A DNA stretch of 64,000 bases, from the NCBI GenBank assembly GCA_009823395.1, contig CM020506.1, forward strand, positions 4,922,501-4,986,500, given 5' to 3'. The notes beneath the pieces are model-generated. The model did not search any database. It saw nothing but the letters and a program-made list of their open reading frames with translations, and was not told the DNA's origin. Position 1 is the stretch's first letter; the number at the start of each line of letters is the position of its first letter. Below, piece by piece: positions 49,378 through 62,358 of this stretch. Position numbers and translations under genes: made by a program. This DNA comes from Thamnaconus septentrionalis (taxonomy: Eukaryota; Chordata; Actinopteri; Tetraodontiformes; Monacanthidae).

Positions 49378-50144
49378 ATGACTTCGGGCGTGCCTGCCTC
49401 CAAAGCCCTGTACATCGGCATGGAGGTGGTGATCGCCGTGTCCTCGGTCATCGGCAACGTGATGGTGGTGTGGGCCGTGCGCATCAACCGCTCGCTGAGG
49501 GACACCACCTTCTGCTTCATCGTCTCGCTGGCCTTGGCTGACATTGCGGTCGGCGCCCTCGTCATCCCGCTCGCCATCACCATCAGCATCGGACTCCAGA
49601 CGCACTTCTACAGCTGCCTGCTGGTCGCCTGCACCGTGCTCGTCCTCACGCAAAGTTCCATCCTGGCGCTGCTGGCCATCGCCATCGATCGCTATCTGCG
49701 GGTGAAAATACCCATGAGGTAGGCACCAAAGGTGATTTTTTTTTTTTTTTAATTTATTTTTTGTTCTTCTCCCCCTGCGTTGTTGCTGTTGTCTTTTTCG
49801 TAGTCTCTTCTCTTCCACTCTTCCGTGCCTTTTCCTGCTGCTACAGGGGGGATTTTGTGTCCACACGGACCGAGGGGGCAGCAGTTACCTCGGCCACCGC
49901 TGCTGTAGAACTTGTTTTTAATTTAATCACACGAAGACTCTTAACAAATGGGGGACACATTAATCTGCGATGACGTGTCGGTAGAAGCCCAATTACAGTG
50001 TGCCGGAGATTCAGGGGGTTGCCAATTAATCATCTGAGTTGACAGTGCAGATTAAATCTCAAATATCATTATTATTATTATTAAGGTATATTCTAATTCG
50101 CGCGCGTGTGCGTGCGACCGTAACCCTAACCCTAACCGTGCGCG

Positions 50145-50185
<41 letters not shown>

Positions 50186-53086
50186 GTGGAAGCTCATGCA
50201 AGAACTTTCATTTAATTATTTAATTTGATTTCTAAATCATTTTTGATTTGGATTGTAAAACGTTTCATCTTTCTTCACCTCATCTTTCCCTGGTGAAATT
50301 TGCAACTTTTAATTTTAGCATGTGGGCAACTAAATCCCTCCTAGTTGAAACGATGAATTATCTGTCCATTCTTAATGGAGTTACCAAACTCAAATAATCT
50401 CAGTTTACAAACTCAGGCATTATGATCAGCTGCGTGTTTATTACCCGAGGGCATATTTGAAGTTCAGGAGGCCGAGGTGCCTTTTGAAAGCTGTTGAATT
50501 TCACATCTGTGAGGACAAAGTCGAGCTGCTCTGCAGACGGAACGTGCGGAGGGAACACGTGTCGTCGCTTCTGTCCTTTTACTTTTAATAACATTCCAGA
50601 ACCTGTTTGCAAACACCAGCTTCACTCCGTACGGCCACAGAATATTTAAACCTCTCTCCCTTTGCTGCGCATTCTGTTTCAGTCAAAAACACAAAGTTTT
50701 CCCTCAGAGTTGGCTCATTTAACAATAACCCTGATGAATATGGCACGGAATGCATGATTGGTCAATAGGCTCATGGTGGCTGGTGAATGGATTGTATAAT
50801 TCCTCATTTTGCTGGCACCCAGACCCGGACGCTTTGCTCTGTCACATTACACTGGTCTCAGTGACTTTATAGATTTCATTAATACAATAAATAGGTTTTT
50901 GTGTGTTTGCTGGATTGTATTTATCACTGTGCTGCAGGGTCACATAGTGGCAGCATTAAATAACTGACAGAAAACCAATCTCAATGTACAACAGTTTCAA
51001 ATATTGATTTGTCAATTATAGCTGCTGTAACACTAAACTCTTTATCACTTTGTTATAACAAAGCATGGAGCATGTATACATATGTATACATATGTTCAAG
51101 AAGTGGGCATCATTACTGACCAAGCGGTTGCAAAATCACAAAAAGTGTACTTGTAAACTGTTATATATAAAATATACATTAAATACTCCACCTTTATCCT
51201 CACTACTTCGCCTGTAAACATGATTCTGATTCTGAGAAAGTTTTTACTGGAATGCCTCAGTCATCTGTTGGGTGTCATTGAGTCAGCACTAAGTCTTTAG
51301 AAATAAAGCTTGGATTAGAAATACCATGTGGCCAGTCCACCACGCCAAGCAATGGTCTGAGTGACTAATTCACAGGCCTGTCTGAGAGCAAGCAGTGCGA
51401 CACGCTGAGAAGACAGCAAAGAGTTGCAGACGGCAACGTCAGCCATCCACCCCCTCAGCTAAGATGTCGCATACATAGATGAACCTTTTTGCTGCTGCAT
51501 TCTCGTGGTACACAGTGACAGGCTAACTCCACCAGACTTGCGCTTTGCAATGGTGTTCCACAGAAAATACCTTGCAAGTTCTTATCTGCTTCCACTGTAT
51601 TTCTGTCATAGTTGCATTGCAACAGTGGTTACACTAAAACAGGATGCAAAATAATCATAAATGCTTAGAACTGTGGATGAGCCTTGCATGATTACTATTC
51701 CTTGAACTTTTATATGTACTTTCAGTATCCCGCATGCTTAGCCCTCTGTTTACGGCCCCCTGTAAAAAGCTTCAGTTTTAGCTTAACTGATGCTCTTTTC
51801 AACCTATTCCTTGTTTACTAGGGGAAAGAATCAAGGTGGTCCCAAATTGATTTTACAGGGTAAAACAGACACCTGGCTAAAGTGTTTTGTCACTTGCATG
51901 TGAGGTTGCCTTCCAATACATCACAAAGGGACAGTTTCCAGAACTTTGTGTCTTCGCACACACAAGAAGTAAACGAAAGAGGTACATAATGTGCTTTCCT
52001 CATTTTAGGGGAGTTCATCCACTAAAAGCCAATTTTCTTATTGGAAAACAATGTTAAATTATTTTGCATAATGCAGGACTTTGAAGCTCTTAAAACAAAT
52101 GGTTTGCCATTTTATGATAATGAAAGACAAAAAAAAAAACATCAGACAGCCACTCCAAGTCATTTTTCCCTCTCATTGGTTGCTATAGCTACAAGCGACT
52201 GGTGACGCCTCGGCGAGCCGGCACTGCCGTGCTACTGTGTTGGCTGGTGTCCATCATAGTGGGCCTGACGCCCATGTTGGGCTGGAACAACCTGCAGACT
52301 CTCCAAGACAATGGCTCTGTGATCACAGATGACCTTCTGGTAACCTGCGAGTTTGAGACGGTCATCAGCATGCACTACATGGTCTACTTCAACTTCTTGG
52401 CTGGGTCCTCCCCCCTCTGCTCCTCATGCTGGCCATTTACCTGGAGATCTTCTACATGATTCACAAGCAGCTCAACAAGAAGGTGAGTGCCTTTCAAATC
52501 AGACCATTTTGTCAGACAGAAAGTGTTGACAAGACAATTTTAAATTGGTCTGATTTGGCTATATGTATCTATATCTATTTACTATAAGTATATCCATATC
52601 CTTATGTATGTATGTATGTATGTATGTATGTATGTGTGTGTGTATATATACATGTCACACGCACACAAATACGTTGACGATGTTGTCCTAAATTCTTTTT
52701 AGGTCACCGCTAGCCACACAGACCCCAGCCGCTACTTTGGCAAGGAGCTGAAGCTCGCCAAGTCGCTCGCCCTCGTCCTGTTCCTCTTTGCTGTCAGCTG
52801 GCTCCCACTTCACATCCTCAACTGCATCACGCTCTTTTGCCCGGAATACGGCACGCCAGAGTTTCTGATCTACATCGCCATCATCCTCACTCACGGCAAC
52901 TCGGCCGTCAACCCCATTGTTTACGCCTTCCGCATCAAGAAATTTCGCACGGCCTTCGGGAAAATCTGGAAACTGTACATGCTCTGCCAGGATCCGGGGC
53001 CGCGGCTCCCTCAAAGGGGGAGTCAGAGAGGACTGAGTAATGAGAGGAGGCTCAGGCAGCAAGACGACGACGATGATGATGTTTGA
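49378..53086 (+). CDS. adora1: Adenosine receptor A1-type GPCR, with an apparent one-base deletion
   Basis: Three coding exons: 49378-49718 (TM1-TM3), 52189-52482 (TM4-TM5), 52703-53086 (TM6-TM7 and tail). A1-specific blocks include [82 protein letters not shown] and [17 protein letters not shown]; the DRY and NPxxY motifs are intact and the tail ends in a run of Asp. A1 receptors couple to Gi and lower cAMP. In TM5 the expected F-x-W-V-L-P-P segment loses frame at about 52402: the Trp codon lacks its T, exon 2 is 294 instead of the 295 bases needed, and translation would stop at 52459. The rest of exon 2 and exon 3 are intact in the shifted frame, so a sequence error or a recent allele is more likely than an old pseudogene. 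An intron at 52483-52702 in loop 3 is additional to the mammalian layout. The teleost a/b copy was not resolved. Confidence 0.92.
50101..50181 (+). repeat. Compound CG/CA microsatellite with a short telomeric insert
   Basis: GC/GT alternating sequence, then TAACCCTAACCCTAACC at 50121-50137 (nearly three CCCTAA units), then (CG)n and (CA)15. In adora1 intron 1. Confidence 0.9.
52603..52643 (+). repeat. (TATG)n microsatellite
   Basis: About eight TATG units running into TGTG; in the second adora1 intron. Confidence 0.9.
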
Positions 53087-53145
53087 CCTTTGGCAACTGA
53101 CTGGATTACAGTGGAACTGTTGTGTCTCACTCTTCTGGCTCACAC

Positions 53146-53151
53146 AATAAA
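53146..53151 (+). terminator. adora1 proximal polyadenylation signal
   Basis: AATAAA 60 nt after the stop codon. Distal sites may also be used. Confidence 0.45.
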
Positions 53152-56100
53152 AACAAGACTCGCCATGTTTTCAGGCTGAAGGAATTATCTGTCAAAGTGG
53201 CCTAAAGTTGTCGAGTGATGTTGGTGAGATTAATGAACTCCTTTTCAGACTGACTGACTGACCGTGAAGAACAGAAAGACAAATTCGGCAGGGAGATGGG
53301 ACAACGATCCTAAATAGAACTTTGATTCAAAAATGGACTGATCTGGTTTGTTTTTTTAAAATCCTCTTCGGACTTACAAAATGATAATGTCACACGGGAG
53401 AAGGGGCTTATCAGTTTCAATATAAACCTGTTGAACTTGAATTAGTACGTGTATATATGTAGCATTGAGTGAAGTATTAGCGTAATGTATTTATAACCTG
53501 AACTCATAGTCAGAACTCATAGTCTGCAACTTTATTTTTCACATTTACATGATCAGCTGTGCAGCCTTAAGGACTGAATGTGAGATGAATAGGAACTACA
53601 ACATGGCATGTAAACAACAGGTAAGCACTGTAATTTCAGTGGTTAGTGAAACCAGCTTGACAATACAGAAGTGCAAAACACACAATACATTTCAAAAAAG
53701 GAGAGATGATGACTTGGAATTGTAATTAAGTCATATTGTCTCATGGCTTGTATGAATATGTGATGCAATGCTTCAATGTTTCCATCAATTTTGGATGTTG
53801 GTGGGAACATCTTTCCAATGTAACGATAAAAGGAAAGTGTGAAAAAGTGAAGTCTTCAGATTGGGCCAACAGAACAAGTGTTACCATTAAAATGTGACTT
53901 TTCGCAATAACAATTCATGTTGATAGGAGTGGAGTGGACACTTTTAATATGCACTGTATATATATGGAAATGTTAATAGTATCTACTTTACATGAAAATT
54001 ACCTCACTTTTAGCTCACATTCAGATGTCTGCAAAATCCATGTCATTCCCTTTTTGTTTGCTGGAGGTCAAGTTAAATACAAAAAAGGAAATAGGAGGGA
54101 AAAAATTTAGCAGTACATTATTGATTTAAAGTCACTTTTCCCCTCCTGAGTCTATACCAAGGCCAGATCTTTCTGGGGCCAGAAGTCATTTTTGCTATGG
54201 CATTGATCTTTCATCTCTTGGTAAAAAGCAGGCGCAAAATAAGTATTTGTGGTGAGGCCAACTGGAAGGGTTAATCCGTTAACAAGACGGAGCAGAAGAA
54301 GAGAGCGCAGCTGAGGAACTCATCAGCAGTTTGTGTCAAGCTGGAGGTCAACACCAAGGCTGCCCAGCTGCTTCCACACTGAAGTAAAAGAGACTTAACA
54401 CGCAACCTTGTTGAACTCTGTGCCCTGCTGAGCGACTGCTCAGTAAACACTGCCACTGGACCAATAAGTGAACTACAGTATCTGGATTTCAATATGCTGC
54501 TTGTCTTACCATCTTGTCTAATCATATATTGTCCTTATTTTTTTAATTTGTGAAATGTATCTTTAAAGCCACTAGGTGTAGACACAAATATCTGAACTAT
54601 ACTTACAATTTACTGTTGCATAATTAAAATAAACCAGGCAAAAGTTTTGTGTACATAAAGAAAAGTCTTAATTGTGCACGGCGCTGCTCAACATGGTGCC
54701 TTTTGTTGCTAGTTTGTTGCCAGTGCAAAAACATTTGCATCTTTTATTCTACAAATAGTGGCTTTAAGTTCCAATGTGTTTACTTTTGTGATGGACAAAA
54801 CATAATCTGTGCAATATTCCCAGATGTACAATGACAGTATCTCAAGTATTCTATATTAGGTACGTATACACGGAGCTGGTCTGTCATTGTAGTGATGAAT
54901 AAATTGGTCAATAGATGGATTCAAATCACAGAGAAATCAATGTGTATATTGAATAGAATGAGTTGAAGAAAATACACTTCTCCATTTAGCACAAAGAAAA
55001 TGTTTTTTTTTCATCATGTCATCAGCAATACCATCCAGAAATAATATTGCAAGTTACGAGCAACAGTTAGGGCCCAGTGTGTAACATTTACATGGTCTAT
55101 TGGCATATAGTAGGAATTTAGTTAGCTTAAGTCATTCGAAATGACTTGAACTAACTTAACAACATCATGCCATTGTGTATTTAAAGTTGCTCAGCTTGTG
55201 AATATTACCATGATTAAAATTGTTGTCCTTACATTTTTTTTTTAAATATTCTTTCTCACAATTACCATATTGAATCTTACATACTGGGACACTAATATTT
55301 GACTGAGGATCCTTATCAGAGCAGACACGGTAAAGTTTTCCATCTTCGTCAAGTACGCTGCCACAATGAGTCAAAAAATACAAGACTGAACAAGTACAAA
55401 AATGTGCACAATTTGTTTGTTTTACATTACATGCTATATAATTAGTTTATGTCAGTTTAGACGGAGGCAGACAAGGACAGAAATTAAACAGAAATTCATG
55501 TCTTTACAACCCATCCAGTATCTTTAAGAACTTTGAGAACAATTCCCTGCCTAATGCCCTGTTCTCTAACCCAGGGGTCCCCAAACCTTTCCACACCATG
55601 AACCCCCAAACAGCATTAGCATCTGGCAGGGGACCCCTTTCGCCAACCAGCAGACAATATCACAAGATATGTAAAGAAACATCAACTTTAATCATGGCCA
55701 TTTTACAGCCATACAGAAAAATATTTTCTTACTTTAGTTGGCCAATTCTAAGGTTTTTTGCAGCAGCGTCTTCCACAGCTGAGCCGTCTGTTCCTTTGGT
55801 CTCTTTGTCACAAACCTGCCTATTTTGTACTACCTAGGCTCGCTTGTGGAGCAAATCCCCTTGAAAAATGCTGCAAACCAGCATGTCACACACACACACA
55901 ACGCCATGAACGATATTTTTGAGTGGCAGGCAATCATGATATATTATCATAGATGATATTTAATAATAATGATTAAACAATATTGATTTCATTATTTAAT
56001 AAGATTTTTTTTTCTCATCTTCTTTCCAATTTTCTGCGGCCTCCCCAACGGGCCGCAGCCCCCAACCTGGAAACCACTCCCCTACCTCATGTAATGAATC

Positions 56101-57761
56101 ATCCCCAAAATAAATTATTTCATTAATCAACAAAAGGTTTAAATTGAAACATAAGACAACTGTTTGTTTTAGACTTCCCATTGGCTTGTGTAAAACAGGG
56201 CTTCCCATTTCCCTCGTGTAAAATGAAGTTCCTAAAGAAACATTCAAATGTGAGCGAGAAATTGTATTTTCAAGTTGACCCCGCTATCACGAACACATGA
56301 AAACTGCAGTGTCCATTTTAAAAGAATACTCCACATATTGCACACATTTTTTGTATTTTATTTTTGAATTTGAAATTACAAAATTACAAATGTGTTTTCT
56401 TTTTTTTCATTTTTCTTTAACGGGCCACACATTTGAAAAGCTGCTGTGACATATTTAAAAACCATTTGGATTTTGTTTAGCTGGCTTTGGAAAAGGATTT
56501 AACCAGTAGTATCCCCCGTTTAACATTAACCAAAACACTGCTGAACACAAATATGGCTCATACATCTTTATGTAAACTTAAAAAGGCATTAGGAAAAGCA
56601 AACAAAGAAAAAGACATTAGAATACCCGTCTGTTTAAGAAAAAAATAATGACCAGCAGTTTCATCACGACTTGGCTAAAAATGGCTTTTCAAAGCTGCTG
56701 ATGTGATGTGCAATGTTTCTACCGACACAGTCACGACTAAAACAGAATTTTTGGCACTGTGCAAAAAAATAAAGCAAGCAAACATGAATAACTTGTTGAT
56801 TGACAATAAATCTAAGTGCAAGACTGATTATAAAACAAAAAAAACCCAAAAAAACCCTCAAAACAAAACAAGTGGTGGCTGTTTCAGGAAGTGGGTTTAG
56901 TGAAAACTCTTGAGTTTGTCAATCTTGAAATGGAACTGTGGGGTCTGTTTGGGAAAGTAAGGTTACTTGAGCAGAGTGAGTTACTATGGCAACTGAGTTT
57001 ATGACCTGGTTTGCAGCAGGTCTTCTCTAATAAAGCCCAAGTTTCTCTGTCTCCTCTTCCATACGGAGGCGGGAATGCTGTTTCATTTCCACATACATTC
57101 CATCTTTAACAATCATGTAGCCATAATGTAATGTTTGAAGTACAATGTGGCTAATAATCAGAAGAACAGACTATATTCGCACATCTGGTGCAGTGTGTTA
57201 GACGTTCTCCTAAAAATATGTTGAACAGTAAAGACTGTTGACTTTTGTTTTCCATATTGAATCAAAATGTTAGATTTTTTTTTGTAATTACTGTGGTGCC
57301 CAAACTTGACTCTGCATCGAAAGAATTCAAATCAGCTCCTCTGGAACCAGAAATTCATAATTGTCCATTTCGGCGTGAGTCAACTCAAGAGTTCAGCAGC
57401 TCAGTTTGTTGAACTTCCTTTCAGAAACAGACCTCCAATTTCTCCGAAACCCAAACAGATCACAACAGCACCACAGTAATAGCACCAGACTGTTGGTGAC
57501 TGACAACCATACAGCTGTTCTGATTTAATAAGCAAATGACAACATGTGAGGACTGATGTTTATCCTTTATCACAACTCCCTTAAAGTTTAATTCTTCAGC
57601 AAAAGTTCAAGTCGGTGGAAAAGTAAAGTAAAGACGTTCAGCCACTGCTGTATTCCATCCTATCATCTTTGATAAACACTACACAAGACTGATTGTTTTT
57701 TTCTGCAGCTAAATTTCATGAACGTGTTTCGTGTACGAGGTTGGTCGTTCCAGGCTCAGTC
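53152..57761. other. Non-coding stretch between adora1 and bcl2l15
   Basis: No recognisable coding exon. It must hold the bcl2l15 3' UTR at its right end (minus strand) and perhaps more adora1 3' UTR at its left. A hAT-like remnant at 55571-56093 is listed separately. Confidence 0.45.
55571..56093. mobile_element. Probable non-autonomous hAT element
   Basis: Left end caggggtccccaaaccttt; right end, reverse-complemented, gtaggggagtggtttccagg followed by ttgggggctgcggcc. These match the 'cagGGGTccccAACC ... gGccGCGG' ends of Charlie-like hAT elements. No transposase frame inside; the target duplication is not clear. Confidence 0.5.
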
Positions 57762-59961
57762 TCACATTTTTACTTTGTCCTAAAGAGAAGCAGATAAAAC
57801 AGAAAATTGAGAGGTTGTTTACATCAAATTTGACAATTTAAACATCACTTATCATATCACATATTACAATAGACATAAATGCAGCAAAACAGAGTGTAAA
57901 ACAGTGAATAAATGTAACATTAAGCATAAAAGATGAATTACCAATTAATACTTTAATCTGCCAAGAATTTTGTGGTAGTATATTTTGGCTGAGACATTTC
58001 TGTGTTTACTTCAGCCCACTCAATTCACGATGAACCTAATCAAACTAGGTCACAGTCTTCTCTCTGTGGTTGGGCAACATTTACTAGAAGCAATAACACA
58101 CTCACAGAATTTTACTCTGGTTTCTGCATTTTTTCCCCAGCCAGATTACTTCATGTCAAGTAGAAGTAATAGTAGGTGGACGCAATATTTATTTGTAACA
58201 GTCGAATAAGCAAGTTCAGTTCTCTGTGCCAGAATTTCAACATAACAGCTGTTGCTCTGCACTAACCAGTGATTATAGGGAAAAAAAACAATAGGTGTAA
58301 TTAGGAAAATAAGTTATATTATTTTACCATGAAAAACTTGGAGTCTAATGAGTGGTTTGTTTCACTATTAATGGCAAGAGTACAGAGGTTAAGACTTTGC
58401 CCTGGTCAATGACTAATATCTGAAGAATTTACAAGCCAAATCTTCATTTTCAACTTCCTGGAACTGAAAGTTTGCACAAATGACAGGAACCTACTCACCC
58501 ATCCACCTTGCTGTGACACCCACTTGTCTTGCCTGTGGACGAGTGACTGCATAGCAGCATGGATTTTATTTTTCAGACCTGGAGAAGAGTTAATGGCATG
58601 ACGAGCAAAGGCCACTGCAACGCCAATCAGCTGCACCTCTGAGGTCACTTCGGGACTCAAGGCCTGATTCTTGCACAAGGCCTCCACGCCATGACTGAAT
58701 GCTGTTTCTACTGCCTGGACAGAGAGATCCGACAAGGTTTGATGTGTTAATCATTTTTACAATGTCAACCCTAGCTCGGCTAACAGGACATTCCATCACT
58801 GTGATGCATTAAATGCCAGCAAATTATGGATTCACACTGAGCATGTGTGTAACCTACCTCTTGTGCTGCTGCTTTCTTGAAGTCATTCACCGCGGCTTTA
58901 AATATCATATCGTCATTCAGTTTATCTGCAACAATCCTAATTTTCTCAGCAATTGCAGAGGGGTCAAAATTCTCTGGAAAAAAATAATAACCACAAAAAT
59001 GTGAAAAAAAACCCCAAAACAAAACAAAAAAAACCCCCAAAACAACAACATTCAATCCAGATGTACGCAACTTTAACTGCAAACCGTTTTAAATTCAAAT
59101 AAAGGCCTTCTACAAAATAGGAAGGGAAGAAAACGATTGCTCACATGATAGCAATTGCAAAATCCATAAAGCCATCATTTTTTGTTTGTTTTTAACACCT
59201 TGGCAGCCAATTGTAACGTCGGCCCCTCTGTTTGAGCATTATGGATCCAGGGAACTGATCAATATTTGGGTGGCGTTTCAGAACCATAAAAAGCACTGTT
59301 TATTCTGTGCAGGTGAGTATTGGATAGAAAGAACCCCGCCTGTTACTTAATGGATTGGTCTCATGGTGACTCAGCATTGCTCTGTTTGGCCAGAGCAGGA
59401 GACCGTGGATTGATTTGAAATGAATACACCACACAACCCAATTAATAATCTAATAACACCAGTGCCAGAAAATTACAAAAGAGGAAGCAGTCAGAAGACA
59501 CAATTCTGACCCGGGTAGAGATAAAACAACACGTAACACAACCAATGAAGCTACAAAATCAAACCAGATTTCGGGGCATCTCATGATAGCATGAGATGCC
59601 CCGAGTACACCTTTGTACAATGTACTCAAACGAGTACATAGGTGTTCAATGCAGCAGCCGTGAAGCATTCATCGGCAACAAGGTCGCCGTCAGCCTAAAT
59701 TGAAACTGGCCAAGACGGTTTCAGTTGATGAGAAGACGGGAAGATTACGCCACCGAACAAGCTAGGCTGCTGAGGTGTAAAAACAAACAAACAATGAAGA
59801 CACAAACAAAACCTACCGCTGCTCTCGTCTGGTCCGTCGGTCTCCACATCGGAATACGCATGACCTGAACGGAACAGAATGGGATGCTCATCGTCTTCGA
59901 ACAAGCATCTAAAAATTTCATCAGTCTGCCAGTGGACGACGGACAAATCAAGCGGCGCCAT
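57762..59961 (-). CDS. bcl2l15: Bcl-2-like protein 15 (Bfk)
   Basis: Four minus-strand exons: 59961-59817, 58973-58858, 58714-58499, 57779-57762. Junctions are GT-AG and keep frame; 164 residues against 163 in human BCL2L15. Exon 2 holds the family segment NFDPSAIAEKIRIVADKLND, comparable to human FDVAIIAGRLRMLGDQFNG, with a BH3-like IAEKIRIVAD (residues 56-65). Exon 3 encodes the helical AVETAFSHGVEAL...GVAVAFARHAI region and ends in DKWVSQQGGW, matching the conserved QGGW just before the human stop. The last exon adds only DKVKM and stop. Bfk is a divergent, weakly pro-apoptotic Bcl-2 family member, abundant in gut in mammals. The start ATG has a strong context (gacATGG); an in-frame ATG 33 codons upstream is less likely. 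Bid is the main alternative but lacks the GGW end. Confidence 0.87.
59571..59604. repeat. Perfect 15-bp hairpin in bcl2l15 intron 1
   Basis: Arms 59571-59585 and 59590-59604 are exact reverse complements with a 4-nt loop. A second, one-mismatch 12-bp foldback, ACACCTTTGTAC/GTACATAGGTGT, follows at about 59607-59644. Confidence 0.88.
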
Positions 59962-60045
59962 GTCTCCCTCCGAAACTTTCACTTCCGCGCAGCCGCAGAG
60001 GGTTACCTTCCTGTGCCCTCCAGCCGAAATCCCCGCCCCTAATGG
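59962..60045 (-). promoter_or_regulatory. bcl2l15 5' UTR/core promoter
   Basis: CpG-bearing sequence immediately upstream of the bcl2l15 ATG with a GC box (ccccgcccc, 60031-60039). No TATA box seen at a usual distance. Confidence 0.4.
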
Positions 60046-62294
60046 CTTATAACTGGGCACTCCTCCTTGCCATTAGGCTTGGCCTTTGAGTAATTTATTT
60101 CCTGATCCAACTCACAGTCACCTTGATGTAATAAAAATCAATGCTTTCTTTTTTTTTTTTCTTTTTAAAAATCTGTATTTATTGCTCCAAACACGAGAAC
60201 ATTGTACATGTTTTAACAGTAGATTATCTAAATGAAATATCAAACAATCAAATCAAAGCTTGCATGTTGTACAAACTTGACAAATCGCTGAAGACAACCA
60301 GAAAATTTGGATTTGACCAAGGGGGTGGGGGGTGGACATACATGTCATATCCAGAAGATGGCGGCATTGCACTATTATTATTGACTTCAGGCGCTGCCCC
60401 ACCCTGGTTTACTGAACTTGCATGTTTGCAGTTTCCCCAGCCTCTTCCTTCTGGACCAAGGTTCCTTGTCCCCAAGTGATAGAACCAAGGTACAGGAATA
60501 GCTTTGTTCCAAGCGTGCTTTACGGAACGACTTCTACTCAAATTTATTTATTATTATAGATGATTAAAGTTTACCAGGTTTTTAAGATGTATAAAAAAAT
60601 GTTGTTCCTGTTATTCTTGCGATTAAAGAGCTATATACTAATTATCATATTGTCCTTGTATTTAAGAAACGTTTTTTTTTAATGATGTTTAATGGGCTGA
60701 AGTGGGCTCTTTATGTCACCGTGTGTCAGAATGAATGTCACTATCTTATTGAATGCAAAACCAACCACCTTCAGAGATACAAGATAAGTTCACCCTTTTT
60801 TTTACACTTCATTTGCCTTCCGCTTAATTCATACATCTCAGTTGACGTTTTCTGCATTCACACTAAGCAAGAACACGAAGCAATTATGTAAAACATTTGC
60901 TTGCAAAATCGAGCAGCACCCTCTATTGTTGTTAATATAAGGTCTTTTTCAAAGACACCTGTTGAGCCTTCACCACTCTTCAATTTTCACAAAAAATGTT
61001 TCCTTTTCTCCACTCCACACTTAACAGTCACTGTCTGTCCCTGTGTGTTCTTTTCTTGTGCTTTTCTAAAAAGCAGAAAGCAGTTTACCAAAGGTGTCCA
61101 ACTCTGGAGATCATACATCTGCCTCGTGACACTGTGGCACACTCCTACCGCCACCACCACCAGCGCCACTGGCACCACCATAGAATCAGCAGGATTAAAT
61201 CAAAACCATGGGCTCAGATTACAGGGCTGCTGTGGCTTTTGAGACCACATCTATTAACCTCTCAATCCAATCTCCATTTTATCAGCCGCACATTAGCCAA
61301 TATTAATGATGCTATAACGGGACGTCAGTTTCACTTGCTTGTGCAGTGTCGTGCACCTGACTGCTACCGTCTGCATTCAACATGCTTCCCCTTGCATTTA
61401 TGTGCGATTTGCATCTAAACAGAAGTCGCTTTTGATTCTTCACAGCAGATTATGGTGATCCCCAGAAAATAATTGATTTTACACGAGCACGGCAGCCGCC
61501 TTGTTTGCGAGCTCGGACGGAGAGGCAGGGAGAAAGATGAAAAAGTGTTTTAGCCGCCATGTATTTCACCGTGAGGATGAGATGTAAATCACTTCTTCCC
61601 ATCTACCAAATGCCTCTGGAGAGAACAAAGTCTTGAATAGTAATCATGCACCAGGATGATCAGCACAGATATCACAGTCATCTCTGCACTCTGCAACACA
61701 CTGAAGCCATTGTCACTGCATGGATAGTATACAAAACAATGAGTTTCCGCCAGTGAAATAAACATTGTTAAAGCTCAGATACTGAACGCTAAGAGGATTA
61801 CCAAATGCAAAATTATCCTGCATCTTTCCAGGCAGGGCGATGTGCTGACAGAACCAATGACTGTGATTGCTTTTCATGCAAATACAAGACAATATAAGGA
61901 AATCAGAGAAACTGTGTTAAAGGTCCCATATAACGCGGAACTCATACCGGTGTTTTCCAGCCATAATGTGTATTTTTGGCCTGCAGTTGTACTCCCTAGA
62001 AAGACGTAAAGTACATTCTTCTTATCTCTTAGCAAACTTGTCTTTTTAGAAAGTGATGCCACAAAGTGCACCTTACTGATATTTCTCCCAGTTCACCGAC
62101 AACAGCACTAGCCTGGTGTTTGTCCGCTTACAACATGTGACAGGTCTGAACAATCAGCTCTTTTAGAAGCTATCTTAGTTTGTTAGCTTTTCTTCCATGA
62201 GCAGCGGTGGACTAGCCACCGACTGTCGGACTCAGCCAATGTGGGCCATTGCCACAATAGAAAGAGAGAGAGTGAGAGAGAGAGTGAGAGAGCG

Positions 62295-62358
<64 letters not shown>

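Noticed and set aside
49357..49866. Minus-strand 169-codon frame over adora1 exon 1
   Set aside because: Antisense shadow of the GPCR exon with low-complexity His/Asp-rich content.
55165..55383. Minus-strand 72-codon frame beginning MYFLTHCGSVLDEDGKLYR
   Set aside because: The composition looks protein-like for about 50 residues, but no family was recognised and it runs into a low-complexity Lys stretch; possibly a transposon fragment.
60987..61418. Overlapping frames with His-rich or Cys-rich peptides
   Set aside because: Arise from a CCACCACC run and neighbouring sequence; no recognised domain.
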